This document shows positions 1 to 11,795 of a stretch of 64,000 nt of DNA, piece after piece (the stretch's first letter is position 1; each line of letters begins with the position of its first letter). Source of the DNA: Leptobrachium leishanense (taxonomy: Eukaryota > Chordata > Amphibia > Anura > Megophryidae); NCBI GenBank assembly GCA_009667805.1, contig CM019064.1, forward strand, positions 379,003,120 through 379,067,119, given 5' to 3'. The notes below the pieces were generated by a model. It was not told where the DNA came from and did no database searches. It saw nothing but the letters and a program-made list of their open reading frames with translations. A program made the position numbers and the translations under genes.

Positions 1-578
1 TGATTTTGTTTATGAAGGGTCATAAACTGAGCCTGCTTGTCTTTAGTAATTTTATTGTGGCTTTCCTCTGCTTTTACAGTGATCTCTCACCCCCCCCTTC
101 CTCCAGACTCTCTTGGTGTCCCACTCCAATGTATTTATCCAGGCATTCATTACACCCCCTTCCCTCTGGCTGTAAATAAATTGTAATTTGTTTCAGACTT
201 GCTATTTGCTCCCCCAGTCTTTTCAGTTAAGCACAATCTTATCAGCAGCCAATATCTGTGAGCTGGTAACACAAGCCCTGGCCCATTCACTGTAACAGTA
301 TTGTGGTGGAGCATGGGCAGCCCTGTGTCTCTCTCAGAGCAGGACCTCTGAGGATATGAGTACATCTCTCTTACAGCTCAGAGCTCACATGAGGAAAGTG
401 AGTAATAATGTTTAACAGGACAGCGTTTCCTGAAACCAGACACTCAGCAAGAGCTGGGGATTGTGTCCAACCTCTGCAACTGCACAGAAAGGAATCCCAG
501 AGCAGAGTCAGACTTCTCATTTATAAACTGCTGCAGGGACTGTGCAGAATGGAAACTCCCATCATGCGGAACCTTGCT
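1..578. other. Unassigned non-coding stretch
   Basis: I see no exon, RNA gene or clear repeat structure here. The short open frames have no recognisable domain and no splice context. From about 579 the sequence becomes similar to the 'tail' repeats described at 1013-1150. Confidence 0.5.
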
Positions 579-718
579 ACAGTTCTTTCATAAAGCACCA
601 ACATTCTCTGTAGCCCTGTACAGCGGCAGCGTTCCCTACTCATGACTTTACAATCGAAGGAGTGGGATGACACACGTGAGGCTGAGAGTAGCAGGAATTG
701 CAGTTACAAGTTTTTAGA

Positions 719-1012
719 CTGTCAGACGAGTGTCTTTTGGAGAGCTGCAGGAACGTCCGTGACAGTGGACGTTCCTTCCACTCGACGCCTGTCTGGCCAC
801 CTCACTGAGCAGACTAGGTGTGCTCAGCACTGCAAAGCGCGATCCTCCTATGGAGAATCTCGCTTTGCAGCTCCGTCAACGCACATCCTAGCGCTTTGCC
901 AGTGAGGTTTGGATAACGGACGCTTGTTGCGCGCACAAGGCCCAGTTGCAGCGTCACAACGCTGCGACAGACGCCGGTCAATACGGGCGCACATAGCTCG
1001 TCTGACGCCAGC
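719..1012 (+). mobile_element. MITE-B copy 1 (degraded ends)
   Basis: This is a CpG-rich non-coding element. It shares its interior with the copy at 10611-10907: a GGACGTTCCTTCCAC block, then a short hairpin around GCGATCCTCCTATGGAG, and an outer motif TCAGACGAG / CTCGTCTGA in inverted orientation. It has no coding capacity. It is a non-autonomous DNA transposon by structure. The left terminus is decayed (GTCAGACGAG without the GGCTGGG start), so the exact boundary is uncertain. Confidence 0.7.
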
Positions 1013-1150
1013 CTCAGAGCGCTAGCAAGTTCTGTAGTGCTGCATAATGGGAGCCAGAATAACAAATATTACATACAAGTTCGGCACACAGTACAGTAGG
1101 AGAGAGGACCTTGCTCGAGTTTACAATCTAAAAGGATAGGGGTGACACAT
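1013..1150. repeat. Dispersed retroelement-tail repeat
   Basis: The stretch resembles 11796-11945 and 53320-53440: a segment ending in 'GCTTACAATCTAARAGG...GGGGTGACACA', preceded by a 'TGTAGYGCTG(T/C)AYAATGGGAG' motif. A related partial piece lies at about 579-660. Three or more copies within 64 kb show it is a dispersed repeat. It is probably the 3' part of a non-LTR element or SINE in antisense. The family was not identified. Confidence 0.55.
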
Positions 1151-2695
1151 CTGGTGCGGGTGTTAACAAATACAGGGACAGGGCAGTTGGGGCCTTCAAA
1201 TTTTTACTCCTATTCTGTGCAAATCTGTAGAGAAACACTGCCTCCCTAATTTTCATAAATATGTCAGCTTTAAAAACTGCTGCCTTTCTGGTATTGTATA
1301 ACAAATGTCCTGTAATCTGTATAGGATTGGGAGGTGAGACCATTGTTTTTATTAATGCGAGTTATCCATTATCTATCCACAAGCACATTGACTGTCTTGC
1401 AAAGCATGTTCTATAAAAACCTGTTACAGTAAAGCCCAAGACCAGCATGTTCCGTTCTTACGAACTCTGTCTAATCAGGAGGATTTCGGAATGAAATGTA
1501 GATTTGCTAAAATTGTGGCGAGCGTTTTTTTAAAATTGAAAAATGTCAATACTGTAGATGTTGCAGCTTTATTTTGCTTATTATGAAAAAATAATAATAA
1601 TGAAGACTAACCCTATTGTCACACAGATCTGCTAACAAATTCCAAAGTCTGGCTGGTGATGGCAGACAGAAACCAGTTGCACACCTAGTTCACTCCTCCT
1701 GATTTTGCTTATTTGTACTTATGAATACTTTTTTGGGCTTATCCAATTCCAGAAGTTTTTCTTAAACCCCTTTGTTATTTTTTAATTTTTTTTTTTTTTT
1801 ATTTTTTTTTTTTTTATATAGCATTTGGTAAAATGACTTGCACAAGTCTGTTTTATTCTGTATCTATCTAATCGCACTGAAAGACTGGTCCATTCTATTG
1901 ACTACCCTGTACGTTTTGTGACTAGTTCATAGGTGGTTATTTAATTTCTGTCCATGGGTTGGTGATCGGGGTCTTAGTTCATTTAAATAATATCATGACT
2001 CCACATAATGATTGTCAATTGAACAAAGAAGTATAACGGCCCCGCTCGGTAATCATGACAGCACCTGTATTATTCCGGCCAAGACACAAGCTTCTCCTGT
2101 TTCCAACTGTACAGTAATGCTTCCTGTGCTTTGTATAGGAAGTGATAATTTTACAGGCAACAGAATAACTAGCGATTCCAAGGTGGTTCATTTTTGGTGG
2201 GGGGGATACAGGCTAAGTGAGTAACGCACAATTAAAAATCACAAAATTCCATCCTTTCCTCTGGTCCCATGGTGTGGTGGAAAGCAAAATTTTCTGCCTC
2301 CCTAAGCAATGCAAGCAGAAGGACACTGGAAACAAATGGAATTCTTTTGGTCCTTCAGCTGGCCATGTGAGATTGCCTAATCACACCTATGCAAAGGGCT
2401 CTCTGGTGTCCATGGAGGCATATGAACTCAAGGAGATACAGCCAGCAGAGGCAATGCTGCTGGTAAAGGTTACCAGCTCAAGCTGAATATGTCCATTAGC
2501 GGCTCCCTGTTACAGGCCCATCTGGTATGCCAGAACTGGTAACTTTTAGATTGATACTGGTGCCAAAAATAACTTTGTGTGTATACTTGGAATATTACAA
2601 ACATCTTATAACTGTGGCCCTGCCTACATCTCCTCCCTTTATTAGCAGGTAGTATATTCCATCCTGTCCTCTTCACTCAGCCAATGATCTGATGT
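1151..2695. other. Unassigned, AT-rich, non-coding
   Basis: No exon-like block was recognised. A long T-rich run lies at about 1780-1818. The short open frames show no domain and no splice sites in a matching phase. Confidence 0.5.
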
Positions 2696-3056
2696 TATCA
2701 CCCCACACCCCCAACTCTCGCCTTCAGAACTTCTCCCGAACTGACCCCCGGCTTGTGGAACTCCCTCCTCTGCAACATTAGACTCTACTCCTCTCTCCAG
2801 TCCTTCAAGAAGTCTCTATTGGCTCAGTCCATAATTCCCCACTGCGTTTATTGCTCCTACTTGCATCCCACTACTTCACATACTTTTATTTACCCTCACC
2901 TAGTGTCACCTCTCACCTTAGATTGTAATCTCTCGCAGAGTCCTCTCTCCTACTGTTCTGTGAATTTTAACTTGTATGTTCTCTCACATCGTACAACTCT
3001 ACGGAACTTGTTAGCACTTTATAAATGCCTTTTAATTTGGCGATGCCCACTCTTCC
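2696..3056 (+). mobile_element. LINE 3' fragment (RT C-terminus plus tail)
   Basis: The + strand translation around 2750-2830 contains a 'LWNSLLCNIR...SLQSFKKSL' stretch. This is the usual C-terminal signature downstream of the reverse transcriptase in L2/CR1-like LINEs. It is followed by the untranslated tail 'ACCTTAGATTGTAATCTC...GTTAGCACTTTATAAATGCC', which resembles the tail at 31600-31770. The piece is 5' truncated, as LINE copies usually are. The TTA-flanked MITE at 3060 sits next to its 3' end. Confidence 0.65.
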
Positions 3057-3059
3057 TTA

Positions 3060-3457
3060 GGCTGGGGTCAGACGAACGCAGTGGAAACGTGCATTGAGCC
3101 GCACTTTATTACGGCCGTAGTAGCAATAAATGAAGGCCAATATACGAAATACGGCCGCACAATGCAAGCGGCAAACGAACGCATTTTTTCAAGAACGTGG
3201 AACTGCTAGTACTGACGCACAGTGCGTTGCGTCGGCATAGCAGCGTGTGTGCGTGTTTAGGAGATGTAAGACGCTGCACATGTCCAGCCAATATCACGTC
3301 CATTGGCTGTTTGTTTTTTGTTTTATAGCTCCGTCAAAAAATACGGCGAAATTGCGCATCGTATGACCGCTATCGCGTCTTCCGTGAAAAAATGTTTGAA
3401 CGCATCGGCGCACTTTTTGACGATAGACGTGATAAATGCGTTCGTCTGACCCTAGCC
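3060..3457 (+). mobile_element. MITE-A copy 1 with TTA target duplication
   Basis: This 398-bp non-coding element starts GGCTGGGGTCAGACGAACGC and ends with the inverted counterpart GCGTTCGTCTGACCCTAGCC. TTA flanks both sides (3057-3059 and 3458-3460). The interior is CpG-rich and similar to copies at 8078, 9144, 25228, 42484 and 46776. A 3-bp TWA duplication with GG...CC termini is the known pattern of PIF/Harbinger elements, so I infer a Harbinger-type MITE. No transposase is encoded. Confidence 0.82.
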
Positions 3458-3460
3458 TTA

Positions 3461-4085
3461 CAGAACTGGTTAAATACCTCTTTGAGGTCTGTCTAGTCTG
3501 GGTGAATTACATCACTAGATGTCTGCATCCTTTGCCCCTTCTATAAATCATCGTTCTGGGCTTTCTTTGTGCATAGACCGTGGGATTACGCACAGACTGC
3601 TGCCAGCTTGTTAATCTTTTCAGGCCAGGTTTTCCCAGCATGTGCACTTTGACATTGTAGAACGTCATGAATATTTTTAATATGAGCTATTTGTCCGTGG
3701 AATGCTTGCTCACTGCTACAATCTGATACTCTGGCCTCCTGACTTTTCACTCATTGTACCATTCATTCCATATCACTGCACAACTTAATGTGTAGAGTTG
3801 GAATTTACATAAAGATCCATTCCCTCTGTATGGCTGACTCCTTGCTCTTTCCTTAGGAGCGCTTTTGTGTAGGACAGAGATGACAAAAATTGTGGCTAAA
3901 TGGTAGTATAACTCTCAGCTCTACCGAGTACTCAAATTCCAAACCTTAAGGCATTGAGCCACTTTTTTTGTGTTTTATCAATGCACTTTTATCTAGAAGG
4001 TGTTGGCCTGGGATGACATGAAATCTCCCCTTTTTTTTAAAAAAAAAATGCACATGCCAATGACGAGATTAATTGTACAAACACC
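3461..4085. other. Unassigned non-coding stretch
   Basis: Nothing beyond short A/T tracts (about 4028-4050) is recognisable between the MITE at 3060 and the TTAA-flanked element at 4090. Confidence 0.5.
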
Positions 4086-4089
4086 TTAA

Positions 4090-4336
4090 CCCCTTCACTG
4101 CTGAGCCATTTCACGTTTTAAAAAAACATTCTTTTTTTACTATTGTTTTGTTTCTTTACTTTAAACATGGTCATATTTGGTATCATTGGAAAGGCCATGC
4201 TCTGGCCTTTCTAATAATACCACACATGACCCTGCTAGCTGAAAACAGTCGGGAGATACCGGGGTTCAAACAAACCCCTATCTTTCCTTAGGAGTTAATA
4301 AGGACGTTCCCCACACGTCCTCAGCAGTGAAAGGGG
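4090..4336 (+). mobile_element. Short piggyBac-like MITE with TTAA duplication
   Basis: This 247-bp element is bounded by TTAA at 4086-4089 and 4337-4340. Its terminal inverted repeats begin CCCCTTCACTGCTGAG. Inside is an imperfect hairpin at about 4179-4222 whose loop region, GGCCATGCTCTGGCC, is also present in the 1.2-kb element at 16714-17897. A TTAA duplication and CCCT-type ends are the known hallmark of piggyBac. This copy looks like an internally deleted relative of the larger element. Confidence 0.8.
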
Positions 4337-4340
4337 TTAA

Positions 4341-5040
4341 ACCAGGGTTGGCAACCTTGGCTGTTTTTTTTTTTTTCCTTTCATTTGAAGATGTGGTTTC
4401 AAAACCTGTAGAAGGCAAAGCTTGCTGATCCCTTTACGCTGCTTGGGTTCAAGATTATTGAACCCAAACAGCCTTGCCTTAGTTCTTATAACCATTTTCC
4501 ATGGTTCCCTACGGTTCCTTTGCAACAGAACACTGGAATTTTCATATCCCTTGTTTACGCACCCCCCCCCCCCCCAGATGGGTTCTTGTCACCACTTTAA
4601 GTTGCTGTGCTAAGAACTCTGGAAAGCCACACACTGATACATGTTGATCTAATCTTCCGATTCTCAGGGCGTGTGGTCAATGACTGTAAGATCTGTGTGC
4701 AGGGTTTTTTTTTTTTTTTTTTTTTTAAATGGTCATAAACTAGCAACATAAATGTAAACATTTGTCCAGTAGCTTAATATGCTCACACCATCTGGTGGTA
4801 GTGAGTTATATCCGTCTCCGCTTTATCCGTTTCCTTGTTTGTGGATGACATTCTGTTTAGTATATCTTACGAAAATATTTTAAGTGGAGAATTTTTATTC
4901 TTTATTGGATCATTTTGGCTTAGTGCTATGCCACATGTTAACTTTTTCTGGTTTGAGTGTGCTAAAATCTTTGCCTTTTGCAAAATTATAGAGGTTTTAC
5001 AAATGGTAGATTTCCCTCCCTTTTTTTTTTTTTTTTTTTT
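4341..5040. other. Unassigned; poly-C and poly-T tracts
   Basis: A C run lies at about 4561-4575, and T runs at about 4703-4726 and 5020-5042. A short stretch near 4345-4365 (GGTTGGCAACCTTGGCTG) resembles the end of the hAT MITE at 54716 but is only a remnant. No exon is recognised. Confidence 0.5.
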
Positions 5041-5210
5041 TTAAGAAAGGATTTTACCAGGAAGGATACATTGAGATTTCTCTTGTTTTCAAGTATGTCC
5101 TGGGTGGTGAGTACCGTTAGGTGTCTTGCCAAGGACACTTACATGACTCCACAGGCTCTCTCCATGCAGAGCAGTGACATTACCTCTACTCCACCCAGCC
5201 GGTTTGTTTG
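5041..5210 (-). mobile_element. Truncated tRNA-headed SINE, antisense
   Basis: On the + strand this reads as the inverted LINE-type tail (AGGATTTTACCAGGAAGGAT) followed by SINE body sequence up to the CCACCCAGCC end. It matches the more complete copy at 47357-47560. The segment carrying the Pol III B box (TCGAACCC on this strand) has been lost by an internal deletion near 5137-5145. A long T run precedes the tail at 5020-5042. Confidence 0.7.
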
Positions 5211-5285
5211 TGCATACATGTCACAAAGCGCTGCGAGTCTCTGCAAAAATGGGGTGCCGAAGCCCTACAAATTGGCAACAATGAA

Positions 5286-5485
5286 GGATATAGGACTCCA
5301 AGCAATCATAAGGTGCACTTTATTAAGGGGGGATTCGGTCTGTCCCATTAGAAGTGCTGTTTCGGCCACATGGGTCCTTAATCATACATACGTCTGGCCG
5401 AAACGTCACTTTGCTTCTAGTGGGACAGGCCTATTCGCCCCCTTAAGTGCACCTTATGATTGCTTGGAGTCCTGCATCATATAGG
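5286..5485. repeat. Inverted repeat / foldback, arms ~80-90 bp
   Basis: The left arm 5286-5367 (…GGACTCCAAGCAATCATAAG…TTTCGGCC) pairs with the right arm 5396-5485 (GGCCGAAACG…CTTATGATTGCTTGGAGTCC), leaving a loop of about 28 bp. Several mismatches and short gaps show it is not a cloning artefact. It lies between an antisense SINE piece (5041) and a sense LINE-I tail (5506), so the whole 5041-5577 block is roughly symmetric. Confidence 0.8.
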
Positions 5486-5505
5486 TCATACCTAGTGATG
5501 CCTTC

Positions 5506-5577
5506 TTGAACCCAGGACATACTTGAAAACAAGAGAAATCTCAATGTATCCTTCCTGGTAATTTACTTTTATAAATA
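5506..5577 (+). mobile_element. LINE-I 3' tail fragment
   Basis: This is the terminal tail of the LINE-I family: GAACCCAGGACATACTTG…AATGTATCCTTCCTGG, ending in an ATAA-type short repeat (TTTATAAATAAATAATAA). It is the same as at 7275-7352. Only about 70 bp remains. Confidence 0.75.
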
Positions 5578-6954
5578 AATAATAATTTATGCTGCATTTC
5601 CGCATTACCAGGGATTGATCGAGTTGAGTAGTAGTCATTTGATCTATGGCAGACCTAGCAGCTGTGCTTCATATGATATTTGAGGCGATACTGATGTTCT
5701 TTCAATATTGAGCAATATGAATAATTCTTCTCGCACACGTGGGAATCTGTTCTCTGCGCACGGCTGGAACCACTTTGATTAACCATGCAATTAGTTACAC
5801 TTTTCCTGCCCTGAAATGCTTATCATGTTTTGTGGAGGCCAGGTTACCAGCTCTGTCTGGGATTATGCTGTGGGAACTTGTGTCCTGATAAGTATTTCAG
5901 TTAATGGGGGCTTGGTTCAGCTTTGCTGATCTTAAAATATATGGCTCGTTTATTACGTTGGCATTGTTGGAGTCGTACAACATACTCTTCAGTTAATACA
6001 ATTCTCTAGCTTTTTATGCTTTATTCAAATGCATTATTTTCTTTCATACCTAATACTTGATGTATAAAGTTCCTGCATGTGATACAGAATACCAGCATGT
6101 GATACAGAATACCATAAGGGCCAAATATAAGGGTTGGGATGACATGGAACATTGCTAGGCTATGCAGAGGGTGATCAAGGAAGGTTTTTCCCTGCAACAT
6201 ATATAACACATGCTATAGAAGAAAAGTCTGTTCGGTAATCAAGGCGGGATTCCTGCATTGTATGAATTCCACATACTACAGGTTTGCATTTATATGCACT
6301 GCCCATCAACCTGAATGTTATGCATCTAGGAAATCCTGGTGGATCTGGCTACCTTAAGCAAATCTTTGTTTGACTTGACACTGTCATGGATCTGTTGTTG
6401 TTGTGTTTTTTTTTTTTTTTTTTTTTTAGTTTTTTTTTTTCTTTAGCAGGAGGGTTCTGAACGTTACCCTTTCCTATCCCTGATCTTATGGGAAATTGTT
6501 TTCTACGATGAGCACTGTTGGCGTGTTTTGTACCATCCACTTAAACGTCAGTTCAATGATGTTTAACAATAGCCCTGTAACCTCTCCTAGGCCTTTCCTC
6601 CGATTCCTGTTTTCTGGAGGTGACTCATAAATTTCACTCTGTTGTACCAATATCGCTATGGACACTGTGCGAAATATCATTGACACTGTATGGGCAAAGG
6701 ATGGTCAGCTGGGCAGACTCCTTTTAATACTGTTAGTGTTTTGGTTGAAATTTCCCAGCACAATGATGTTCTAAGAGCTTGGTTTATACAGGAGACATTC
6801 CCCCCCCCCTCCCATCAAAGACACTTGGTTTTGTTGGTGTCCTTTTTGTATATGCAGAATAGACTTTTTTTTTTTTTTTTCATTTCGTGTTTTGTTGTAA
6901 AGGGCCAATAATACAGAAATACATATATGTATTGTTTATTTTTCTATCCAGGGT
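5578..6954. other. Unassigned non-coding stretch
   Basis: Two T runs occur at about 6406-6440 and one at 6866-6882. A short tandem duplication (about 17-20 bp, ATGTGATACAGAATACCA) lies at 6077-6112. No exon or transposon signature was recognised. Confidence 0.5.
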
Positions 6955-7352
6955 TCTTTTTGAGGCGGTATGCGCCGGTACTCCTTACTGGCACCTTACT
7001 TGCAATACCACAATACAAAAAGACAGTGGCTCGGTCCTCATTTTCCTACAGAGCACCGCAATTATGGAATAACCTTCCACACTCCATCAGATCTTCCCCC
7101 AATCTTAAGTCACTTGAGCTCCTTACTAACATACTTCGATACAGAATGCACCTGTAAACATGTAACATAATGACTATTTCCTACATATTTATTTTCTGTT
7201 AATCTGTATATTTGTGTTTTTTTTAATATCTTGCATTATATTACTTTGTATTTCTGTAACACTTCAATGTTCTTGAATCCAGGACATACTTGAAAATGAG
7301 AGAAATCTCAATGTATCCTTCCTGGTAAAATCCTTTATAAATAAATAAATCG
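6955..7352 (+). mobile_element. LINE-I 3' end (RT C-terminus and tail)
   Basis: The + strand reads 'LLAIPQYKK…SSFSYRAPQLWNNLPHSIRSSP', the C-terminal module of L2/CR1-like non-LTR retrotransposons. A stop and about 190 bp of 3' UTR follow, ending CTTCCTGGTAAAATCC plus ATAA repeats. The copy is heavily 5' truncated. Sister copies are at 22678 (antisense), 30650 and 54343 (antisense, longest). The short-repeat 3' end in place of poly-A fits the L2/CR1 groups. Confidence 0.85.
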
Positions 7353-7420
7353 CCAGCCACCCTTTTTAATTTTTGACCGCTCCGGTATTGGAGTCCGAAT
7401 CCGGTGCTGTCTGGTCGGTG

Positions 7421-7590
7421 CAGCGGCGGATCCAGTGGTTGCCGCGATCCTTCCTTCAAGCGGCCGCCTGCATGGATATCTGCCACTCGCCTGGGATCCC
7501 TCTTCCAGCCAGCCGCGATCAAGGATGGCGGCTGGCTGGAGGAGGGATCCCAGGCAGGCGGTGGCCACTGGATCCGCCGCTGCGCAATAA
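7421..7590. repeat. GC-rich foldback repeat
   Basis: An imperfect inverted repeat has outer arms CAGCGGCGGATCCAGTGG / CCACTGGATCCGCCGCTG and inner arms CTGGGATCCCTC…CCAGCCAGCCGC / GCGGCTGGCTGG…GAGGGATCCCAG, centred near 7505. It is followed at about 7650-7710 by a motif (CCCTGGGCGTGAGTACCCC…TTTTTCCAGGAAAAAA) that recurs at about 29605-29655, so it may be part of a larger non-autonomous DNA element. It is not coding. Confidence 0.7.
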
Positions 7591-7794
7591 CTCAGAGGTG
7601 GCAATAACTGGCAGAGGTGAGCTGGCCTGGGGCAATATATCCAGTGTGAATAATCCGTTTTTCCCTGGGCGTGAGTACCCCACCTATTTTTCCAGGAAAA
7701 AAAGCACTGTAATATCTGAGTACAGCATACGCATTTGTAATATTACCCGCGTCTGCCACTTTCTGACACTATACTGCGGTGTGGGCTCTTGTCA

Positions 7795-8870
7795 TTTCAC
7801 GACTTGATTTCTGCAACTCGCTCCTTATTAGCCTCCCCGATGCCCGGATTGAATGCAGGTGCCAGACTTATTTTTCTCACCAGATGTACCTCTGCCGGTC
7901 CCTCCATTTAGCTTCCTGTATGTTTCAGGATACAGTTTAAAATATTCTCACGTTCAAATCGCACAATAACTTATCCCCCTCCTTACATGTCTTTTGTTAC
8001 TCCAAGTATTTTCTGTTTAGACAACTCTGGTCGGCGGGCGATCTCTGCCTGTCATCTGTCTACACCCGCACGGCTAAGGCTAGGGTCAGACGAACGCATT
8101 TTTATGTTGTCTGTGAAAAAGTGCGTTCGAACGAATGGACGCATTTTTTCACAGAATACGCGATAGCGGTCATACTGCGCATTTTCGTCCGTGATTTTGT
8201 ACGGATCATCAATAAAACACTTTTTGTGTCTGGACGTTATGTGGCCGGACATTAGCAGCGTCTGACGTCTCCTAATAACGCACACACGCCGCTAGCGGAC
8301 GCAGCGCACTCTGTACATCAGTACCTGCGGTTTCACGTTCTCGAAAAAATGCGTTCATTTTCCACTTGCGTTGCGCAGCCGGACTTTTGTGCGACCGTAC
8401 ATCGTATATTGGCCGTCATTGCCCGGCATCTGCTGCTAGTGCGGCCGTGATTATGTGCGGCTGCACGCGCGTTCGCACTGCCTCAGTCTGACCCTAGCCT
8501 TACTCTCGCCTCAAACTTCTCAAGGGCAGCTTCAGTCCTGTGTAATGACTTACCTATCAAAATCTCTACTGATCTTCTTCAGGCCTTCAAGAAATCACAT
8601 CTCTTCGGATTGGCATACCACATCACTGATGCAACTCATCCCTCTCACATAATTGAAGCTGTTTCCATGGCCACACCATTCCCAAACCGCCGGCACTAAT
8701 GATCCTGCCGACCCTGGTCTTCCCCCCCAATCCCTCTAGATTGTAAACTCCTATGAGCAGGGCCCTCTACACCTTGTTTCCATCCTATGTCCATTTTTCT
8801 GTATCTCGTTCCCTTTGGTTATTGTAAAGCACAGCGGAAACTGTTGGCGCTATATAAATGATATCAACTT
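7795..8870 (+). mobile_element. LINE-III 3' fragment split by a MITE
   Basis: The start encodes 'SRLDFCNSLLISLPDARIE', matching the 'SRLDYCNSLL' block near the end of L2/CR1-like reverse transcriptases. The other side of the inserted MITE (8078-8499) carries the C-terminal part and a 3' tail with 'TTGTAAAGCACAGCGGAAAC' and 'GTTGGCGCTATATAAATGAT'. The same tail occurs antisense at 39285-39385. The copy has stops and is not functional. Confidence 0.75.
8078..8499 (+). mobile_element. MITE-A copy 2, inserted in LINE-III
   Basis: This 422-bp copy has the same inverted ends (GGCTAGGGTCAGACGAACGC … GTCTGACCCTAGCC) and CpG-rich interior as the copy at 25228. The flanks are TAA on the left and TTA on the right, so the 3-bp duplication is not identical here. 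This may be mutation, or the ends may extend one or two bases further. Confidence 0.78.
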
Positions 8871-9143
8871 CAAGAGAATGTCACCTTTTTTTGTGTATGC
8901 TGTCTGTATGAAAAAGGTTTGTGAGTTTCTTTGCAACACTGTATTGTCCCTGATTATGGTTTGAAGACACACAAATCAACTAATTGAGCAAGTTCTGGAA
9001 ATGTCTTCCCATAGTTTGAGATTGGAATCGTGTAAACTGGCCACCACCAGGAGGACTTTCTAAATCTGTATTTGCTGATCCATGAAGATGCTGGTGTTTG
9101 GGATCATCATTGTCCAGTGTAAAGGATGCCAAGAATGAGGCTA

Positions 9144-9585
9144 AGGCTGGGGTCAGACGAGCGTAGTGTTCACGTCCGTGATTGCGCCTAAAAGTACATC
9201 CGTGATAGCATGACAGGAAGCCCATCGGAGCCCGTTACACAAAGTACGTCCGCACTGAACTGCGGACGCACAACGGCCACGGACGCAAGGCAGGCAAGAA
9301 CGTACAACCGCTAGAACGGCCACACAAAGTGCGCTGCGTCCGCAACGTCCGCATAGCTTTGTGTGTGAGTGATGGAATGTGGTCAGAAGGACGGCATTTA
9401 TACGTCCAGCATTTTTCACAGACAAAATGGTTTTGCATTTTAATTTATTTTTTCCTCCTATATCCGTCAAAAATAACTTCAGTGAAAAAACAGACTGTGT
9501 GACCACTACTGCGTCATCCGTACTGACTATGTCCGTACTGCACGGACGTACAGTCCGTAGAAATCACGCTCGTCTGACCCTAGCC
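9144..9585 (+). mobile_element. MITE-A copy 3
   Basis: This 442-bp element has ends GGCTGGGGTCAGACGAGCG … CGCTCGTCTGACCCTAGCC, flanked by TAA (left) and TTA (right). The interior shares the CGTCCGCA / GACGCA-rich sequence with MITE-A but is more divergent, nearer to the copy at 12626. It is non-coding; the open frames inside are short and without domains. Confidence 0.75.
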
Positions 9586-9883
9586 TTAATCTCCTATAAA
9601 TGTAAAACCTACTATCTTGGCACTAGATGTATGAATCCGTCATACATCTATACATGTCGCAATAATTTGTCCTTTCATTGGATGTTTTTCCTTGACAGAT
9701 GTGGAAACTAAACAAATGTGTTTTAGCTAGATCTGCTAAACCTGCAAATGATCACTTTACCTTTTTAAACCTGCAAATCCTGGCCACCTTTCACTGTATG
9801 ATCTGCATTCCAAAGCTTGCCTTTCAGTGGATCCCATGGGAGGCTGTAGTAACTTTGAGACCTCTTTAGGCTTTCCTGCTTGA

Positions 9884-9914
<31 letters not shown>

Positions 9915-10610
9915 CCACAACGTAAAACCAAAGGCAAGTAGAATTGATTGCATAGCAACCTGCCAAAAGCCAAGCAAGAGGGTTTTAATTTCAGTTCAGA
10001 GGGATGGCTTTCTTGTGGTGTCAATGGAGACAGCAGGACTTTATCAATTCTGCACAACACACTGCTTGTACAATCTTTCAACCAGAAATCTGGCTTATAT
10101 GAATTGGAGAGGAGGTATGAACCTAGTTTGATTCAGGAAAATTCTGAAGCTGTGAAGATCCTCAAGGGAGTCACCTGGAATGGATGTGAAGACTCATCTG
10201 TGCTAATATGACTAGCTACAAAGTTGCTTTTCTCTTGTAATGAATTTATTACAACACCATCTGAATTTTGATCCAGATAGACCAAGGACCTGGTAGCTAC
10301 TGCTCCTACAGTGTTGCACAGAAACCCATTGTAAAATTTGTAAATTTGATTTTTAGAAATTCGTAAACCAGATCTAGGCTAAGGGAGGTCAGATGGTATA
10401 TCCCCAGCTCTCGTAAGCCAGTATTTCACTTGAGCATTGTAGTCTTGCAATGGCTTATTTGTACAGCTGTCAGTTGCTTATCATAGGCTGTAGTAGGGAT
10501 AAGTTAATCATCACCATAAACTGGGACTCCCCCAGCAATGTTCACTTAATGATTACTTCCAAATCCCAGGATATTATGTAGGTTCTTCAGCTACTGTATC
10601 TAACTTTGAA
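9586..10610. other. Unassigned non-coding stretch
   Basis: A T run lies at about 9884-9907. No exon, repeat end or RNA gene was recognised. Confidence 0.5.
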
Positions 10611-10907
10611 GGCTGGGGTCAGACGAGTATTTTGAAGAGGTGGAAGGAACGTCCGTGAGAGTGGACATTCCTTCCACTAGACACCCGTCTGACCACCTCG
10701 CTGAGAGCAGTTAGTGGCTCAGCGCTGCAAGGCGCGATCCTCCTATGGAGGATAGCGCTTTGTGGATCAGTCAACATGCGTCCTAGCACTTTGACAGAAA
10801 GGCCTGCAGCACGGCTGCTGATGCGCGTGTGGCCAACCCCTTTGCAGCGACAGACACCAGAAGCCACATCAGTATGGGTGCACCTAGTGCGCTCATCTGA
10901 CACGGCT
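10611..10907 (+). mobile_element. MITE-B copy 2
   Basis: This 297-bp element starts GGCTGGGGTCAGACGAG, the same terminus as MITE-A. Its interior is unrelated to MITE-A: a GGAAGGAACGTCCGTGAGAG block, GCGCGATCCTCCTATGGAGG, and a GCAGCGACAGACACC block. The right end is CTCATCTGACACGGCT followed by TAA. The interior matches copies at 719, 12357 (inverted) and 47815 (inverted). Confidence 0.75.
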
Positions 10908-10910
10908 TAA

Positions 10911-11795
10911 AGGGGCACACTATACCCCCCCCAAACCACTGTCCCTTTATTGATGTGGTCATGCTCCGTGAAGTGCCAGCCCCATGTGACTGGTTCAGCT
11001 GTGTGAAGCTTTTTTCTTTTAATGAATGGACACTATTGTCCTCTACTGTCCAGACCAAAGTTTGAGTCTCCAGGTAGACAAATTTCTGCTGCAGGTTAAC
11101 ATCTAGGATACAATAAAACTGGCAAGTTTAAAGTTGCAATCTGCTCATAAATGCCAAAGCTCGGTTGAGACAAAAAGGAAACTGTTAAAGGAGATGTCAA
11201 AGGGCACCTCTAAACATATGGGCGCTATGGGATTGTGTCTATTGCCAGATCCTACACATGGAAGTTGGAATGTGGTACAGCTCACCATTGTCAGAATAGA
11301 AGAATTCTCAAAATATGTTCCAACTTAAAGAAGCAAGTAATGTATCTGGACAGACCACAAACTGGGACAATTGGTCGTCCCCCCCCCCCCAATCGTACAG
11401 AAGTGGCTGGGTGTCTAGATCCATAACAAAATGACCTGCAGACCACTCTTTTTAGTTTAAAAACTAATCAAAGAAACCCTGCAAGCAGGAAATTCTGGCA
11501 TGAGGGCTGCAATGCTGTCAAATCCAAATTTGTTCTATGCGTAGTAATAACAAAATCCTTTCTGTAGCTTTTGGATTGTAGATTAACAATTTGTTCATAT
11601 CCAGAAACTAGGGTTTCCTCTTGCGTGTGACTTCAAGCCTACTAAGCTAACACTATCATTTTTATATTGTACGTTTACCCCATGTTTCTACATTCATTAC
11701 TTCACCATATCCAGCCATCTGCTTGTATGTATAGATAGTTAGATTGGATGTGGTGGTGACCTCCTTGGTTTGTAGAGTTTTACAGTTAGAAGTAT
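10911..11795. other. Unassigned non-coding stretch
   Basis: Poly-C runs occur near 10926 and 11380. Short open frames have no domain or splice context. No feature was recognised. Confidence 0.5.

Noticed and set aside
4978..5484. A 168-codon open frame on the + strand
   Set aside because: It runs through a T tract, a SINE fragment and a foldback, has no domain, and is explained by repeats.
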